Below are positions 7,729 through 15,264 of a DNA stretch of 64,000 nt, piece after piece. Position 1 is the stretch's first letter. The number at the start of each line of letters is the position of its first letter. Made by a program: the position numbers and the translations under genes. Source of the stretch: Mycolicibacterium peregrinum. Its GTDB lineage: Bacteria; Actinomycetota; Actinomycetes; Mycobacteriales; Mycobacteriaceae. The DNA lies in NCBI RefSeq assembly GCF_001665785.1, contig NZ_LZSO01000049.1, forward strand, positions 186,001 through 250,000, read 5' to 3'. The notes under the pieces were generated by a model. It did no database searches. It saw only the letters and a program-made list of their open reading frames with translations, and had not been told where the DNA came from.

Positions 7729-8918
7729 TGGGATTCGCCTTCTGTGTGGACGGATGCTGCGGGTTCGTCGATGCCGGGCTGGCAGGGTTCTTCGTGCCAA
7801 TCGCCGAACGGGTCGGGGTAATCGGCCCATTCCTCGGGTCGCGCCAGCTCGTCGTCGGTGAGCAGCGCGCCGCGCAGTGCCTCGATGACTTCGCCGGGCC
7901 GCGCGCCGCAGACCAGCACGGTCAGCGAGATGTGACGATCGCCGAACTGGTGGTGCCAGTCGATGGCGGCCATTGCCAGCCGTTCCGGGTCGGTGTAGGC
8001 CAGCTCGGTGGAATCCATTGCCGCGAGCCATTTTCCGGCGTTGCTGAAGTGCATGCCACCGCCCGCGGATTCGATCCACATGACGTCGCCCGGCCGGTTG
8101 GCCAGCCAGGCTCGGCCGCGGGTGCGCACCACGCCGTCGAGCAGAAGGTCGACGGCGTCGTGCAGGCGCATGGGGTGAAACGGTCGGCGCGCGGCGAATT
8201 CGACGATGATGACCTCGTCGTCGGATTCCAGCGGTGGCTCGCCGGCCAGGAGCGGATCGTGCGGTGTCGGGGTGCGCCCGCGCCGGCTGTTCGGTTCCAG
8301 ATGCGCCAGGCCGAGCTCCACCTGGTCGGGACCCACGGTGATGCGGGCGCGGGGCGCGAGCCGGCGCAGCACCGCCAGGGTGGTGGCCTCGGGCTCGTTG
8401 AGCACCAGCATGTCGGCGAACTCGGCCTGGCCGACGACCACCTGGGCGACGGTGCGTCCGTCGGGCAGTTCGTCGTCGCCGACGGACTGTTGCAGCCATA
8501 CCGTGGCGTCCAGGCATGCGATCACCGCGTCGATGGTGACGTCGCGAGAGGCAGGTCCGTCGATGTAGCCGGGGCCGACGTGGACCCGGATGGTGTTGAT
8601 GGCCCAGCACACCGGCTCGGCCTCCAGCCAGGGCATCAACTGCACGACGATGCGTTCCACGTCGCCACGCCGGTGCAGGCGCCGCAACAGGATCAGCAGG
8701 TCGTCGCGGACTGTGCAGGACACGCAGCCGTGGGCGAGCTCGAGCGCCAGTTCGGATGTCCCGCCGCCGTCGGACACGGTCCGCAGCACCACGTGGCCGT
8801 CAAAGGTGTGGCGCACGAGCACGGTTCCCGGCCTACGGCCCAGTTCTTCTGCTACGCCGTCGCTGTCACCTTGACCGGCGATCAGCACCACAGGGGTTCG
8901 CACCGTACCTCCCGACAC
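7725..8918 (-). CDS. CobW C-terminal-domain protein with degenerate GTPase (Rv0106/Mrf-like)
   Basis: 397 residues of COG0523/CobW architecture, closest by recall to the M. tuberculosis Rv0106 group. The N-terminal part has lost the Walker A loop: where GxxGxGKT is expected there is IAGQGDSDGV. The NKxD base motif is replaced by LNEPE (LVLNEPEATT). The CxCC metal motif is reduced to GCVSC (C65, C68). The C-terminal CobW_C domain (RRPFHPMRLHDAV ... WHEEPCQP) is intact. It heads the leftward unit with L31B, divergent from the L28-L33-S14-S18 operon across a Zur box. A CobW-like Mpy recruitment factor (Mrf) of ribosome hibernation under zinc starvation is encoded with these alternative ribosomal proteins in M. 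smegmatis; equivalence is inferred from context. Confidence 0.85.
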   Translation of the reverse strand: MSGGTVRTPVVLIAGQGDSDGVAEELGRRPGTVLVRHTFDGHVVLRTVSDGGGTSELALELAHGCVSCTVRDDLLILLRRLHRRGDVERIVVQLMPWLEAEPVCWAINTIRVHVGPGYIDGPASRDVTIDAVIACLDATVWLQQSVGDDELPDGRTVAQVVVGQAEFADMLVLNEPEATTLAVLRRLAPRARITVGPDQVELGLAHLEPNSRRGRTPTPHDPLLAGEPPLESDDEVIIVEFAARRPFHPMRLHDAVDLLLDGVVRTRGRAWLANRPGDVMWIESAGGGMHFSNAGKWLAAMDSTELAYTDPERLAMAAIDWHHQFGDRHISLTVLVCGARPGEVIEALRGALLTDDELARPEEWADYPDPFGDWHEEPCQPGIDEPAASVHTEGESQ

Positions 8919-8931
8919 AGTTGTTGTTGAA

Positions 8932-8944
8932 AACGATTATCATT
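8932..8944. promoter_or_regulatory. Predicted Zur (FurB) operator between the CobW-like/L31B and L28-L33-S14-S18 units
   Basis: Core AACGATTATCATT inside an AT-rich stretch (8927-8948) of otherwise GC-rich DNA. It shares spacing and half-sites with three other cores in this window at 16748, 19932 and 19978. It lies 14 nt upstream of one start codon (8918, minus) and 32 nt before the other (8976, plus), well placed to repress both. Confidence 0.85.
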
Positions 8945-8975
8945 ATCGTGAGGCTACCCCATCCGAAGGAGACCG

Positions 8976-9212
8976 ATGTCTGCCCACTGCCAAGTCACCG
9001 GGCGCTCGCCCGGGTTCGGCAACACGGTGTCGCACTCGCACAAGCGCAGTCGCCGCCGCTGGAACCCCAATATCCAGACCAAGACCTACTACCTGCCGAC
9101 CGAAGGCCGCCGGATCCGACTTCGGGTCAGCGTCAAGGGAATCAAGGTGATCGACCGCGACGGCATCGAAGCCGTGGTGGCGCGGCTGCGTAGCGCAGGG
9201 GAGAAGATCTGA
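8976..9212 (+). CDS. rpmB: 50S ribosomal protein L28 (zinc-independent paralogue)
   Basis: 78 residues, MSAHCQVTGRSPGFGNTVSH..., the L28 fold with only one cysteine instead of the paired zinc-ribbon cysteines of the primary L28. A good AAGGAG ribosome binding site precedes the ATG. First gene of a tightly overlapping operon (TGATG junctions) encoding four zinc-free ribosomal proteins. Confidence 0.96.
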   Translation: MSAHCQVTGRSPGFGNTVSHSHKRSRRRWNPNIQTKTYYLPTEGRRIRLRVSVKGIKVIDRDGIEAVVARLRSAGEKI

Positions 9213-9376
9213 TGGCCAGCACCGATATTCGGCCGATTGTGAAGCTGAGGTCGACCGCGGGGACGGGGTACACGTACGTCACCCGCAAGAACCGCCGCAA
9301 CGACCCGGACCGGATCGTGCTGCGCAAGTACGACCCGGTCATCCGCCGCCACGTCGAATTCCGTGAGGAGCGCTGA
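9212..9376 (+). CDS. rpmG: 50S ribosomal protein L33 (zinc-independent paralogue)
   Basis: 54 residues, MASTDIRPIVKLRSTAGTGY... ending EFREER. L33 family without any cysteine, so without the C4 zinc site. The ATG overlaps the L28 stop as TGATG, and its own stop overlaps the S14 start in the same way. It is short but fully supported by family identity and operon position. Confidence 0.95.
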   Translation: MASTDIRPIVKLRSTAGTGYTYVTRKNRRNDPDRIVLRKYDPVIRRHVEFREER

Positions 9377-9681
9377 TGGCCAAGCGATCCAAGATCGTCA
9401 AGAACGACCAGCGCCGCAAACTCGTGGAGCGCTATGCCGAACGGCGGGCCGAGCTCAAGGAGACCATCCGCAATCCGGAGAGCACGCGTGAGCAGAAGGC
9501 CGCTGCGGTGTCGGCGCTGCAACGGTTGCCGCGTGACTCCAGCCCGGTCCGGCTGCGCAACCGGGACGCGGTCGACGGGCGACCACGCGGTCATCTGCGC
9601 AAGTTCGGCCTGTCCCGGGTCCGGGTGCGCGAACTGGCGCACCGCGGTGAACTGCCCGGCGTACGGAAGTCGAGTTGGTGA
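9376..9681 (+). CDS. rpsN: 30S ribosomal protein S14 (zinc-independent paralogue)
   Basis: 101 residues, the long S14 form (MAKRSKIVKNDQRRKLVERYAERR... GLSRVRVRELAHRGELPGVRKSSW) that lacks the CxxC-x12-CxxC zinc knuckle of the 61-residue primary S14. It overlaps rpmG and rpsR by one nucleotide at each end. Confidence 0.96.
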   Translation: MAKRSKIVKNDQRRKLVERYAERRAELKETIRNPESTREQKAAAVSALQRLPRDSSPVRLRNRDAVDGRPRGHLRKFGLSRVRVRELAHRGELPGVRKSSW

Positions 9682-9944
9682 TGGCGGCGAATTCCCGGAA
9701 GAACAACAAGAAGCGACCGCCGGCCACCGATCTCAAGAAGCCGAGGCGCAATCAGCTGAAGGCCCTCGGGGCGACCGAGGTCGACTACAAGGACGTCCAC
9801 CTGCTGCGCACGTTCATCAGCGAGCGGGGCAAGATCCGGTCCCGGCGCATCACCGGGCTCACCCCGCAGCAACAGCGCCAGGTTGCCACGGCGATCAAGA
9901 ACGCCAGGGAGATGGCGCTGCTGCCGGTGGTCGGCCCGGCCTGA
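9681..9944 (+). CDS. rpsR: 30S ribosomal protein S18 (zinc-independent paralogue)
   Basis: 87 residues with VDYKDVHLLRTFISERGKIRSRRITGLT and QQQRQVATAIKNAREMALLP, the S18 core. No cysteines. Start at ATG 9681 (TGATG overlap with rpsN), consistent with the other junctions; a GTG two codons upstream is less likely. Last gene of the alternative ribosomal protein operon. No hairpin terminator is visible before the riboswitch 21 nt downstream. Confidence 0.95.
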   Translation: MAANSRKNNKKRPPATDLKKPRRNQLKALGATEVDYKDVHLLRTFISERGKIRSRRITGLTPQQQRQVATAIKNAREMALLPVVGPA

Positions 9945-9965
9945 CCTACCATCGAGGGCGATAGG

Positions 9966-10072
9966 GCGACTGCGGATCGTGGAAGCCGGTGTGAATCCGG
10001 CGCGGTCCCGCCACTGTGATCGATCGACCAGTTCTTGCTGGTCGTCGAGAGCCAGATACGCACCGCAGTCGC
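9966..10072 (+). ncRNA. Cobalamin (AdoCbl-class) riboswitch
   Basis: A perfect 10-bp P1 stem joins 9966-9975 with 10063-10072. Inside are the hallmark segments of the cobalamin riboswitch core: GGAAGCCGGTG then AATCCGG, CCCGCCACTGT (10008-10018), and the B12-box-like AGCCAGATACG near the 3' side. A possible -10 (TACCAT, 9947-9952) would start transcription just before P1. Downstream, TCTC and GAGA around CCCG (about 10096-10107) can fold the Shine-Dalgarno into a small hairpin, suggesting control of translation of the following importer genes. The structure is read by eye, without a covariance-model search. Confidence 0.88.
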
Positions 10073-10121
10073 CACCTCGCACGCACTGGGGCGGATCTCC
10101 CCGGAGAGGATGGGTACGCCC

Positions 10122-11093
10122 ATGGCTGCTCGTTGGCTGACCGCCGGACTGGCATCGCTGCTACTGGTTTCGGGGTGCGCCTCGACCGCGGCGCCCGACA
10201 CCGCAGACGGCGCCCCATTGGGATTCCCGGTCACCGTGGACAACTGCGGCCTCAGCTCCACCTATGACCGTCCGCCTACTCGCGCTGTCGCGCTCAACCA
10301 GCATGCGATCGAGGTGCTGTTGGCGCTGGGCCTGGAGAACTCCATGGCCGGCACGTCCTATCTCGACGATCGGATCCTGCCCGAGTACCAGGCCGCCTAC
10401 GACAGCATTCCGGTGCTGGCCAAGGAGTACCCGTCCTACGAGTCGCTGCTGGCTGTCGAACCCGATTTCGTCTACGGCGGCTGGGAGAGCGCGTTCGACG
10501 AGAAGGAGGGCCGCGCTCGGCAGCGGCTGGCCGATGCCGGTGTGAACACCTACCTCAACATCGAGGATTGCCGGGACGAGCCCGTGACGATGTCGGCCGT
10601 GGACGACGAAATCCGAACCATCGGAGACATTTTCGGTGTCTCCGACCGCGCCGAGCAGCAGCTCGAGAAGCTCCATGGTGAGCTGGCGCAGTCCGAGGCG
10701 AAGCTACGCGGGACCCAGCCGGTACGCGTCGCGGTGTACGACAGTGGTGAGGCGACGGTGTTCACCTCGGGCGGCAAAGGCATCGGCAACCTGATGATCG
10801 AAGAGGCCGGCGGTGTCAACCTGTTCGCCGACGTGCCCAAGGTGTGGGGCGACGTGTCCTTCGAGCAATTCGCCGAGCGAGCCCCCGAGGTCATCGTGAT
10901 CTACGACTACGGCGATCAGCCGGTCGCGGACAAGAAGAGATTCCTCACCGAACATCCTCTCCTGCAGCATGTTCCTGCTGTCGAGCAGCAGCGGTTCGCG
11001 GTACTTCCGCTGTCGTCGGTGGTCGTCGGCGTACGGGTTGGCCAAGCGGTGGAGTCTCTGGCGCGACAGCTGCACCCGGACCGGTTTGCGTGA
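10122..11093 (+). CDS. Cobalamin/iron-complex ABC transporter substrate-binding lipoprotein (FecB/BtuF-like)
   Basis: 323-residue periplasm-side binding lipoprotein. Signal with lipobox LLLVSGC soon after MAARWLTAG, then a type III solute-binding fold: PPTRAVALNQHAIEVLLALGL, YESLLAVEPDFVYGG, FEQFAERAPEVIVIYDYG. The start is put at ATG 10122 because it directly precedes the signal peptide; an in-frame ATG at 10110 is only 1-2 nt from GGAGAGG. It is the first gene behind the cobalamin riboswitch and overlaps the permease by 1 nt. The riboswitch argues for a cobalamin or cobinamide substrate, although the family also includes ferric-siderophore carriers. Confidence 0.88.
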   Translation: MAARWLTAGLASLLLVSGCASTAAPDTADGAPLGFPVTVDNCGLSSTYDRPPTRAVALNQHAIEVLLALGLENSMAGTSYLDDRILPEYQAAYDSIPVLAKEYPSYESLLAVEPDFVYGGWESAFDEKEGRARQRLADAGVNTYLNIEDCRDEPVTMSAVDDEIRTIGDIFGVSDRAEQQLEKLHGELAQSEAKLRGTQPVRVAVYDSGEATVFTSGGKGIGNLMIEEAGGVNLFADVPKVWGDVSFEQFAERAPEVIVIYDYGDQPVADKKRFLTEHPLLQHVPAVEQQRFAVLPLSSVVVGVRVGQAVESLARQLHPDRFA

Positions 11094-12109
11094 TGCCCTA
11101 CCGGCTGGTCCTCGCAGCGCTGGCGGGGCTGCTGCTGACGACGATGACCGCCGGGGTGGCCATCGGTTCGGTCTCCATCCCGCCGGGTCAGGTGTGGGCC
11201 ATCGTGCTGCACTCCGTGCATCCGGGCCTCGCCGAACAGAGTTGGCCTACGGTGCGGGAGTCCATCGTGCTCGACGCCCGGTTGCCCCGGGTCGTGCTGG
11301 GGGCGGTGGTCGGCGCCGGTCTGGCGGCGTGCGGCATGGCGTTGCAGGCCGTGGTGCGCAACCCGCTTGCCGATCCGATGCTGCTGGGCGTCTCCTCGGG
11401 GGCCTCGGTCGGTGCTGTCGCCGTGCTGGTGTCGGGTGCCGGCGCGTTGCAGGCACTGACCTTGCCGCTGGCGGCCTTCCTCGGGGCCTTCCTCGCGCTC
11501 GTCGCGGTGTACTTTCTTGCTCGCTCGGGCGGGCGCATGACGACCGTGCGGCTGGTTCTGGCCGGTGTGGCAGTGGCCGAAGTACTGTCCGCGCTGGCGA
11601 GCCTGATGATCGTGACCTCTGACGATCCGCACAAGACGCAGTCGGCGGTGCGGTGGATGCTCGGCGGCCTGGGCGGGACCACCTGGAGCACGGTCTGGGT
11701 GCCCGCGCTGGCCGTGATCCTCGGCGTGTTGGTGCTCGTGGCCTTCACCCGGTCGCTGAACCTGCTCTACACCGGTGAGGAGGCGGCTGCCTCGCTGGGG
11801 CTCGACGTCCACCGGTTCCGGGCCGGGATGTTCGTCGTCGTGGCCGTCATGGTCGGCGCCATGGTCGCGGTCAGCGGCACGATCGGATTCGTCGGGCTGA
11901 TCATGCCGCACGTGGTGCGGCTGCTGGTCGGGGCCGATCACCGCAAGGCGCTGCCCGCTGCCGCACTGCTGGGGGCGGCATTCCTGGTGTCGTGCGACAT
12001 CGTGGCCAGGACCGTGGCCACACCGGAGGAACTGCCCGTCGGGATCCTGACCGCATTGGTCGGCGGGCCGTTCTTCCTGTGGCTGATGCGACGAAAGGCC
12101 GGGGTGTGA
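11093..12109 (+). CDS. FecCD-family ABC transporter permease (cobalamin/iron complex)
   Basis: 338-residue inner-membrane permease with about 9-10 hydrophobic helices. Family marks include ARLPRVVLGAVVGAGLAACG, NPLADPMLLGVSSGASVGA, and the coupling-helix segment AAASLGLDVHRFR followed by GTIGFVGLIMPHVVRLL. Start ATG 11093 overlaps the upstream stop (TGATG). It forms the importer with the genes on either side. Confidence 0.93.
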   Translation: MPYRLVLAALAGLLLTTMTAGVAIGSVSIPPGQVWAIVLHSVHPGLAEQSWPTVRESIVLDARLPRVVLGAVVGAGLAACGMALQAVVRNPLADPMLLGVSSGASVGAVAVLVSGAGALQALTLPLAAFLGAFLALVAVYFLARSGGRMTTVRLVLAGVAVAEVLSALASLMIVTSDDPHKTQSAVRWMLGGLGGTTWSTVWVPALAVILGVLVLVAFTRSLNLLYTGEEAAASLGLDVHRFRAGMFVVVAVMVGAMVAVSGTIGFVGLIMPHVVRLLVGADHRKALPAAALLGAAFLVSCDIVARTVATPEELPVGILTALVGGPFFLWLMRRKAGV

Positions 12110-12885
12110 CGGTAGAGGTGGTGTTCGACGGGGTGTCGGTGTCGATGCGCGGCAAACCGGTGGTCACCGATGTCTCGCTGGCAGTGGCCGCAGGTGAGGT
12201 GCTGGCCGTGGTCGGACCCAACGGGGCGGGCAAGACGACGTTGCTGCGCACGCTGTACCGGGCTCTGCGGCCGAGTGCCGGGCGGGTGCTGGTCGACGGC
12301 GCCGACGTGTGGAAGCTTTCGGGCAAGCAGGCCGCACGCCGGGTGGCTGCGGTATTGCAGGAAGGCACAGGCGATTTCGAACTCACCGTGTACGACATGG
12401 TCGCGATGGGCCGCACGCCGTACAAGCGGTCCTTCGCGGCCGACAGTCGTGAGGACCGCGAGATCATCGGTGGGGCGTTGGCGGCACTGGACATCGCGGA
12501 CCTGAGCCGCGCCGATTACGGCCGGCTGTCCGGCGGGCAGAAGCAACGGGTGCTCATCGCTCGCGCGCTGGCCCAGCGCACCGACGTCATCGTGCTCGAC
12601 GAACCCACGAACCACCTCGATCTGCGCCACCAGCACGAGGCCCTGCGCCTGCTGCGGGACACGGGAGCGACGGTGATCGCCGCACTGCACGACCTGAATC
12701 TCGCTGCCGCGTATTGCGATCGGATCTGTGTGCTCGACGCCGGGGAAGTGGTGACGATCGGGACCCCGGTGGAGGTCCTCACCGTGGATTTGCTTGCCGA
12801 CGTATACGGCGTCGCGGCCCGGATCACTGTCGACGCCGGCAGGCCTCATATCGGCGTCGTGCCCAAGGTGGTGGCGACGTCGTGA
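12106..12885 (+). CDS. ABC transporter ATP-binding protein (FecE/BtuD-like)
   Basis: 259-residue ATPase: Walker A GPNGAGKTT, Q-loop at AVLQEG, signature LSGGQKQRV, Walker B VIVLDEPTNHLD, H-loop AALHDLN. Starts at GTG 12106 with a GTGA overlap to the permease, so expression of the three subunits is coupled. The substrate is inferred from the riboswitch, not from the ATPase. Confidence 0.94.
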   Translation: MTVEVVFDGVSVSMRGKPVVTDVSLAVAAGEVLAVVGPNGAGKTTLLRTLYRALRPSAGRVLVDGADVWKLSGKQAARRVAAVLQEGTGDFELTVYDMVAMGRTPYKRSFAADSREDREIIGGALAALDIADLSRADYGRLSGGQKQRVLIARALAQRTDVIVLDEPTNHLDLRHQHEALRLLRDTGATVIAALHDLNLAAAYCDRICVLDAGEVVTIGTPVEVLTVDLLADVYGVAARITVDAGRPHIGVVPKVVATS

Positions 12886-13652
12886 ACATCGGTACCCAAC
12901 TCGGCGAAATCGCCTCGCTCGGAGGGTTTTTCGCGATCACCGTCGGCGGGGATCCGGCCGGCTGGGTTCCGGTGCAACGCTGCTATGACGACGGCTGTGT
13001 CGATCTCGTCGCCAAAACCGCCGCCGGATACCGCACGACGGATCTTCGTATCGGTGCCTCCCTGGTTCAGTTCAGCCACGCATCGCGGTTGTGGTCACCG
13101 CTGCTGGCCGCTGCGCTGCAGTACGGCGTGCTGCCCGAGCTGGCCGATTTGCAGCGTTGTGCCACCAGCACCGAGCTCCGGCTGCCGACGGCTGTGGGCA
13201 CACCCGTCGACGGAGCACTGCCAGGGCAGCTGTACCGACGGGTGATCACCGAGCACCTGGAACCGCTGGCCGCCGGGTTGAGCGTCAAGATGGCCAAGGG
13301 GCTGCTCTACGGCAATGCCGCCGCGGCCTTGGTGGCGGCCGCCCATGAGCTGGCAAGGGCCCGACCGGAATTGCGTGACGACGTTCGGGACGTCACCGAA
13401 TCACTGTTGGCCATGGGTGAGTTGATCGGGACGGGCGATCTGGTTGAGCTGACATTCCGTCGGCGCAGCTGCTGCCTCTTCTACCGGGTGCCCGGTGGGT
13501 CCAACTGCCGGGACTGTTCCCTCACGAGACCCGCGGTCAGGCGTAGGGCCGTGCCGGCGGCTCGGTGCGGATCGCGCTCAGGGCAGTCATGGTCGGAATA
13601 CTGCCCCTGCTCGAATCGCTTTGTCCCGCAGGGATCGTGCCCTCGACTTTGA
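12882..13652 (+). CDS. FhuF-like (2Fe-2S)-binding protein, putative metal-complex reductase
   Basis: 256 residues from GTG 12882 (GTGA overlap with the ATPase). The C-terminal part carries C-C-x10-C-x2-C (RRSCCLFYRVPGG followed by CRDC), the exact [2Fe-2S] ligand spacing of FhuF-type ferric reductases. Role: probably reductive release of the metal or ligand imported by the ABC system. After the cluster motif the frame stays open another ~43 codons (Arg/Cys/Ser-rich) and overlaps the convergent gene by 116 nt; FhuF proteins usually end soon after the last cysteine, so the tail may be non-functional. Confidence 0.8.
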   Translation: MNIGTQLGEIASLGGFFAITVGGDPAGWVPVQRCYDDGCVDLVAKTAAGYRTTDLRIGASLVQFSHASRLWSPLLAAALQYGVLPELADLQRCATSTELRLPTAVGTPVDGALPGQLYRRVITEHLEPLAAGLSVKMAKGLLYGNAAAALVAAAHELARARPELRDDVRDVTESLLAMGELIGTGDLVELTFRRRSCCLFYRVPGGSNCRDCSLTRPAVRRRAVPAARCGSRSGQSWSEYCPCSNRFVPQGSCPRL

Positions 13653-14244
13653 TCCAGGTGTTCTCCGGATACCCGGCCAGCTGAGCGGCAGCGGGCCCGG
13701 ACAGGTGGATGCGGGCCAGCTGAGCGTCTGCAGCGCAACAGATGATCACCACTCGGGCCAGATCTGTGCGGTCACCGTCACGCATCGTGAATCCGGAGAC
13801 GGTCACGGTTCGGCCATCGAGGGTGCCTGCACTGTCTTGAGCCACTCGCGTCAGCACGTCGGGCAGCGAGATTTCCGGTGCCCGGCCGTCGGGAAGGGGA
13901 GGAAAAGCGCGCCTCAGCACATCGGTGGACACTTCGGACACCGACGCAGCGTCCGGCCGTATCGCCGGTGGCACGACGAAGGCCAGCAGCGCGATCGGGA
14001 TCAGCAGCAGCCAGGCGACGCCGCGCCGGTGGGAATGGTCGTGATGGGCGTGTTCCTCGTCGCCGCCGTGCCGGATGTCGCGGACGATCGAAGCCAGGGC
14101 CAGGGCGATCAGCAGGACCGCGGTCGCACCCAGATAAGGCAGCAGCGCGGGCTTGACGTAGCGGGTGAAGGTGCCGGTGAGGGTGATGATCGCGGTGCTG
14201 ACCCCGATCAGCAGCAGCAGTGCGTTCTCGGTCTCGCGGCTCAT
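13537..14244 (-). CDS. TIGR03943 family membrane-anchored protein (YcgQ-like)
   Basis: 235 residues: two N-terminal membrane helices (about 7-25 and 35-55), a His/Asp-rich loop (GGDEEHAHHDHSH) that looks metal-binding, a third helix (76-94), then an extracytoplasmic domain with an OB-like fold including VIICCAADAQ. Members of this family are encoded next to DUF318 permeases, as here (ATGA overlap with the upstream permease gene). In Bacillus the pair is YcgQ/YcgR. The function is unknown; metal handling is inferred from the His-rich loop and the metal-island setting. Confidence 0.85.
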   Translation of the reverse strand: MSRETENALLLLIGVSTAIITLTGTFTRYVKPALLPYLGATAVLLIALALASIVRDIRHGGDEEHAHHDHSHRRGVAWLLLIPIALLAFVVPPAIRPDAASVSEVSTDVLRRAFPPLPDGRAPEISLPDVLTRVAQDSAGTLDGRTVTVSGFTMRDGDRTDLARVVIICCAADAQLARIHLSGPAAAQLAGYPENTWIKVEGTIPAGQSDSSRGSIPTMTALSAIRTEPPARPYA

Positions 14245-15239
14245 CGCGGCCCAATGATCAGCAGGCCGACTCCGGACGCCACCAGCGTCGCCACTACGAA
14301 CGTCGCAGGCGCGAAGCGAATCGCGAATGCCCGGCCGAACATTCCGGCCTGCATCGCGAACAGCTTGATATCGACGGCGGGCCCGACCACCAGGAACACC
14401 AGCCGCGGCAGCAGGGGCAGCATGGTCAGGCTGGCCGCGACGAACGCATCGGCCTCCGAACACAACGCCAGCACGACCGCGAGCAGAGCCATGGTGAGCA
14501 CCCCGAGCGCCACCTGCCCGGCCAGATGCTCGTAGACCCACGCCGGAACCAGCACGTGCAGGGCAGCCGCGGCGGCTGCGCCGACGACAAGGTAGGAGGC
14601 TGCCGACAGGAAGTCGTGGCGGGCGGCCTCGGTGAAGACGGCCCACCGCGAGCCCTCGCCGTGGTGCGGCTCGGGGAGGTGGCGGGTGATCCAGTCCGGC
14701 CTGCCGAACCGGGCCCAGAGTGCGCCCATGATGAGCGCGGTCAGCAGTGATGCCACACACCTGGCGACCACCATCTGCGGATGTCCGGGGAAGGCGACGG
14801 CGGTCGCCACCAACACCACCGGGTTGATTGCCGGTGCCGCGAGCATGAACGTCAGCGCGGCGGCGCCCACCGCGCCACCCGTGGCGTCTCCGAAAAGCCG
14901 GCGCGCCACCGGTACTGAACCGCATTCGCAGCCGGGTAGCGCCGCACCGCTGACGCCCGCGGCCAGGATCGCCGTGCCGGTGCGTCGCGGCAGCCACCGG
15001 GCCAGCCGGTCGGGTGTCGCGAAGACCGCGATCAGCCCGCTGATCACTACGCCGAGCGCCAGAAACCGCAACGCCTGAACGAACACGCCGCAGAACACCG
15101 TGGCCGCAGTCGCCACGTCGGGGGTGCCTTCGACGAACGTCTGCAGGGTGTTTCCGGCCAGTGCCAACGCGATGATCCCGAAGACGAGGATCTGCATGGA
15201 ACTCGGCCGCCACCGCGTCACCGCCGGGTTCGCCACCAC
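14241..15239 (-). CDS. DUF318/UPF0718 (ArsP-like) membrane permease
   Basis: 332 residues with about 8-9 membrane segments in two homologous halves. The conserved motif LPGCECGSVPVARRL and the second-half LCSEADAFVAASL mark the UPF0718 permease family, which includes organoarsenical exporter ArsP and metal-responsive YcgR. Start taken at the first GTG (15239); the ATG of SSMQILVFG (codon 15) is an alternative. Translationally coupled to the TIGR03943 gene. No Zur core was seen upstream, so control by zinc is not supported by sequence. Confidence 0.87.
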   Translation of the reverse strand: MVANPAVTRWRPSSMQILVFGIIALALAGNTLQTFVEGTPDVATAATVFCGVFVQALRFLALGVVISGLIAVFATPDRLARWLPRRTGTAILAAGVSGAALPGCECGSVPVARRLFGDATGGAVGAAALTFMLAAPAINPVVLVATAVAFPGHPQMVVARCVASLLTALIMGALWARFGRPDWITRHLPEPHHGEGSRWAVFTEAARHDFLSAASYLVVGAAAAAALHVLVPAWVYEHLAGQVALGVLTMALLAVVLALCSEADAFVAASLTMLPLLPRLVFLVVGPAVDIKLFAMQAGMFGRAFAIRFAPATFVVATLVASGVGLLIIGPR

Positions 15240-15264
15240 CCGGCCATCATGCCAGGCAAATCTG

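Noticed and set aside
9966..10072. tRNA or T-box reading of the structured region
   Set aside because: No anticodon-like cloverleaf; the CCGCCACTGT and P1 arrangement are of the cobalamin riboswitch.
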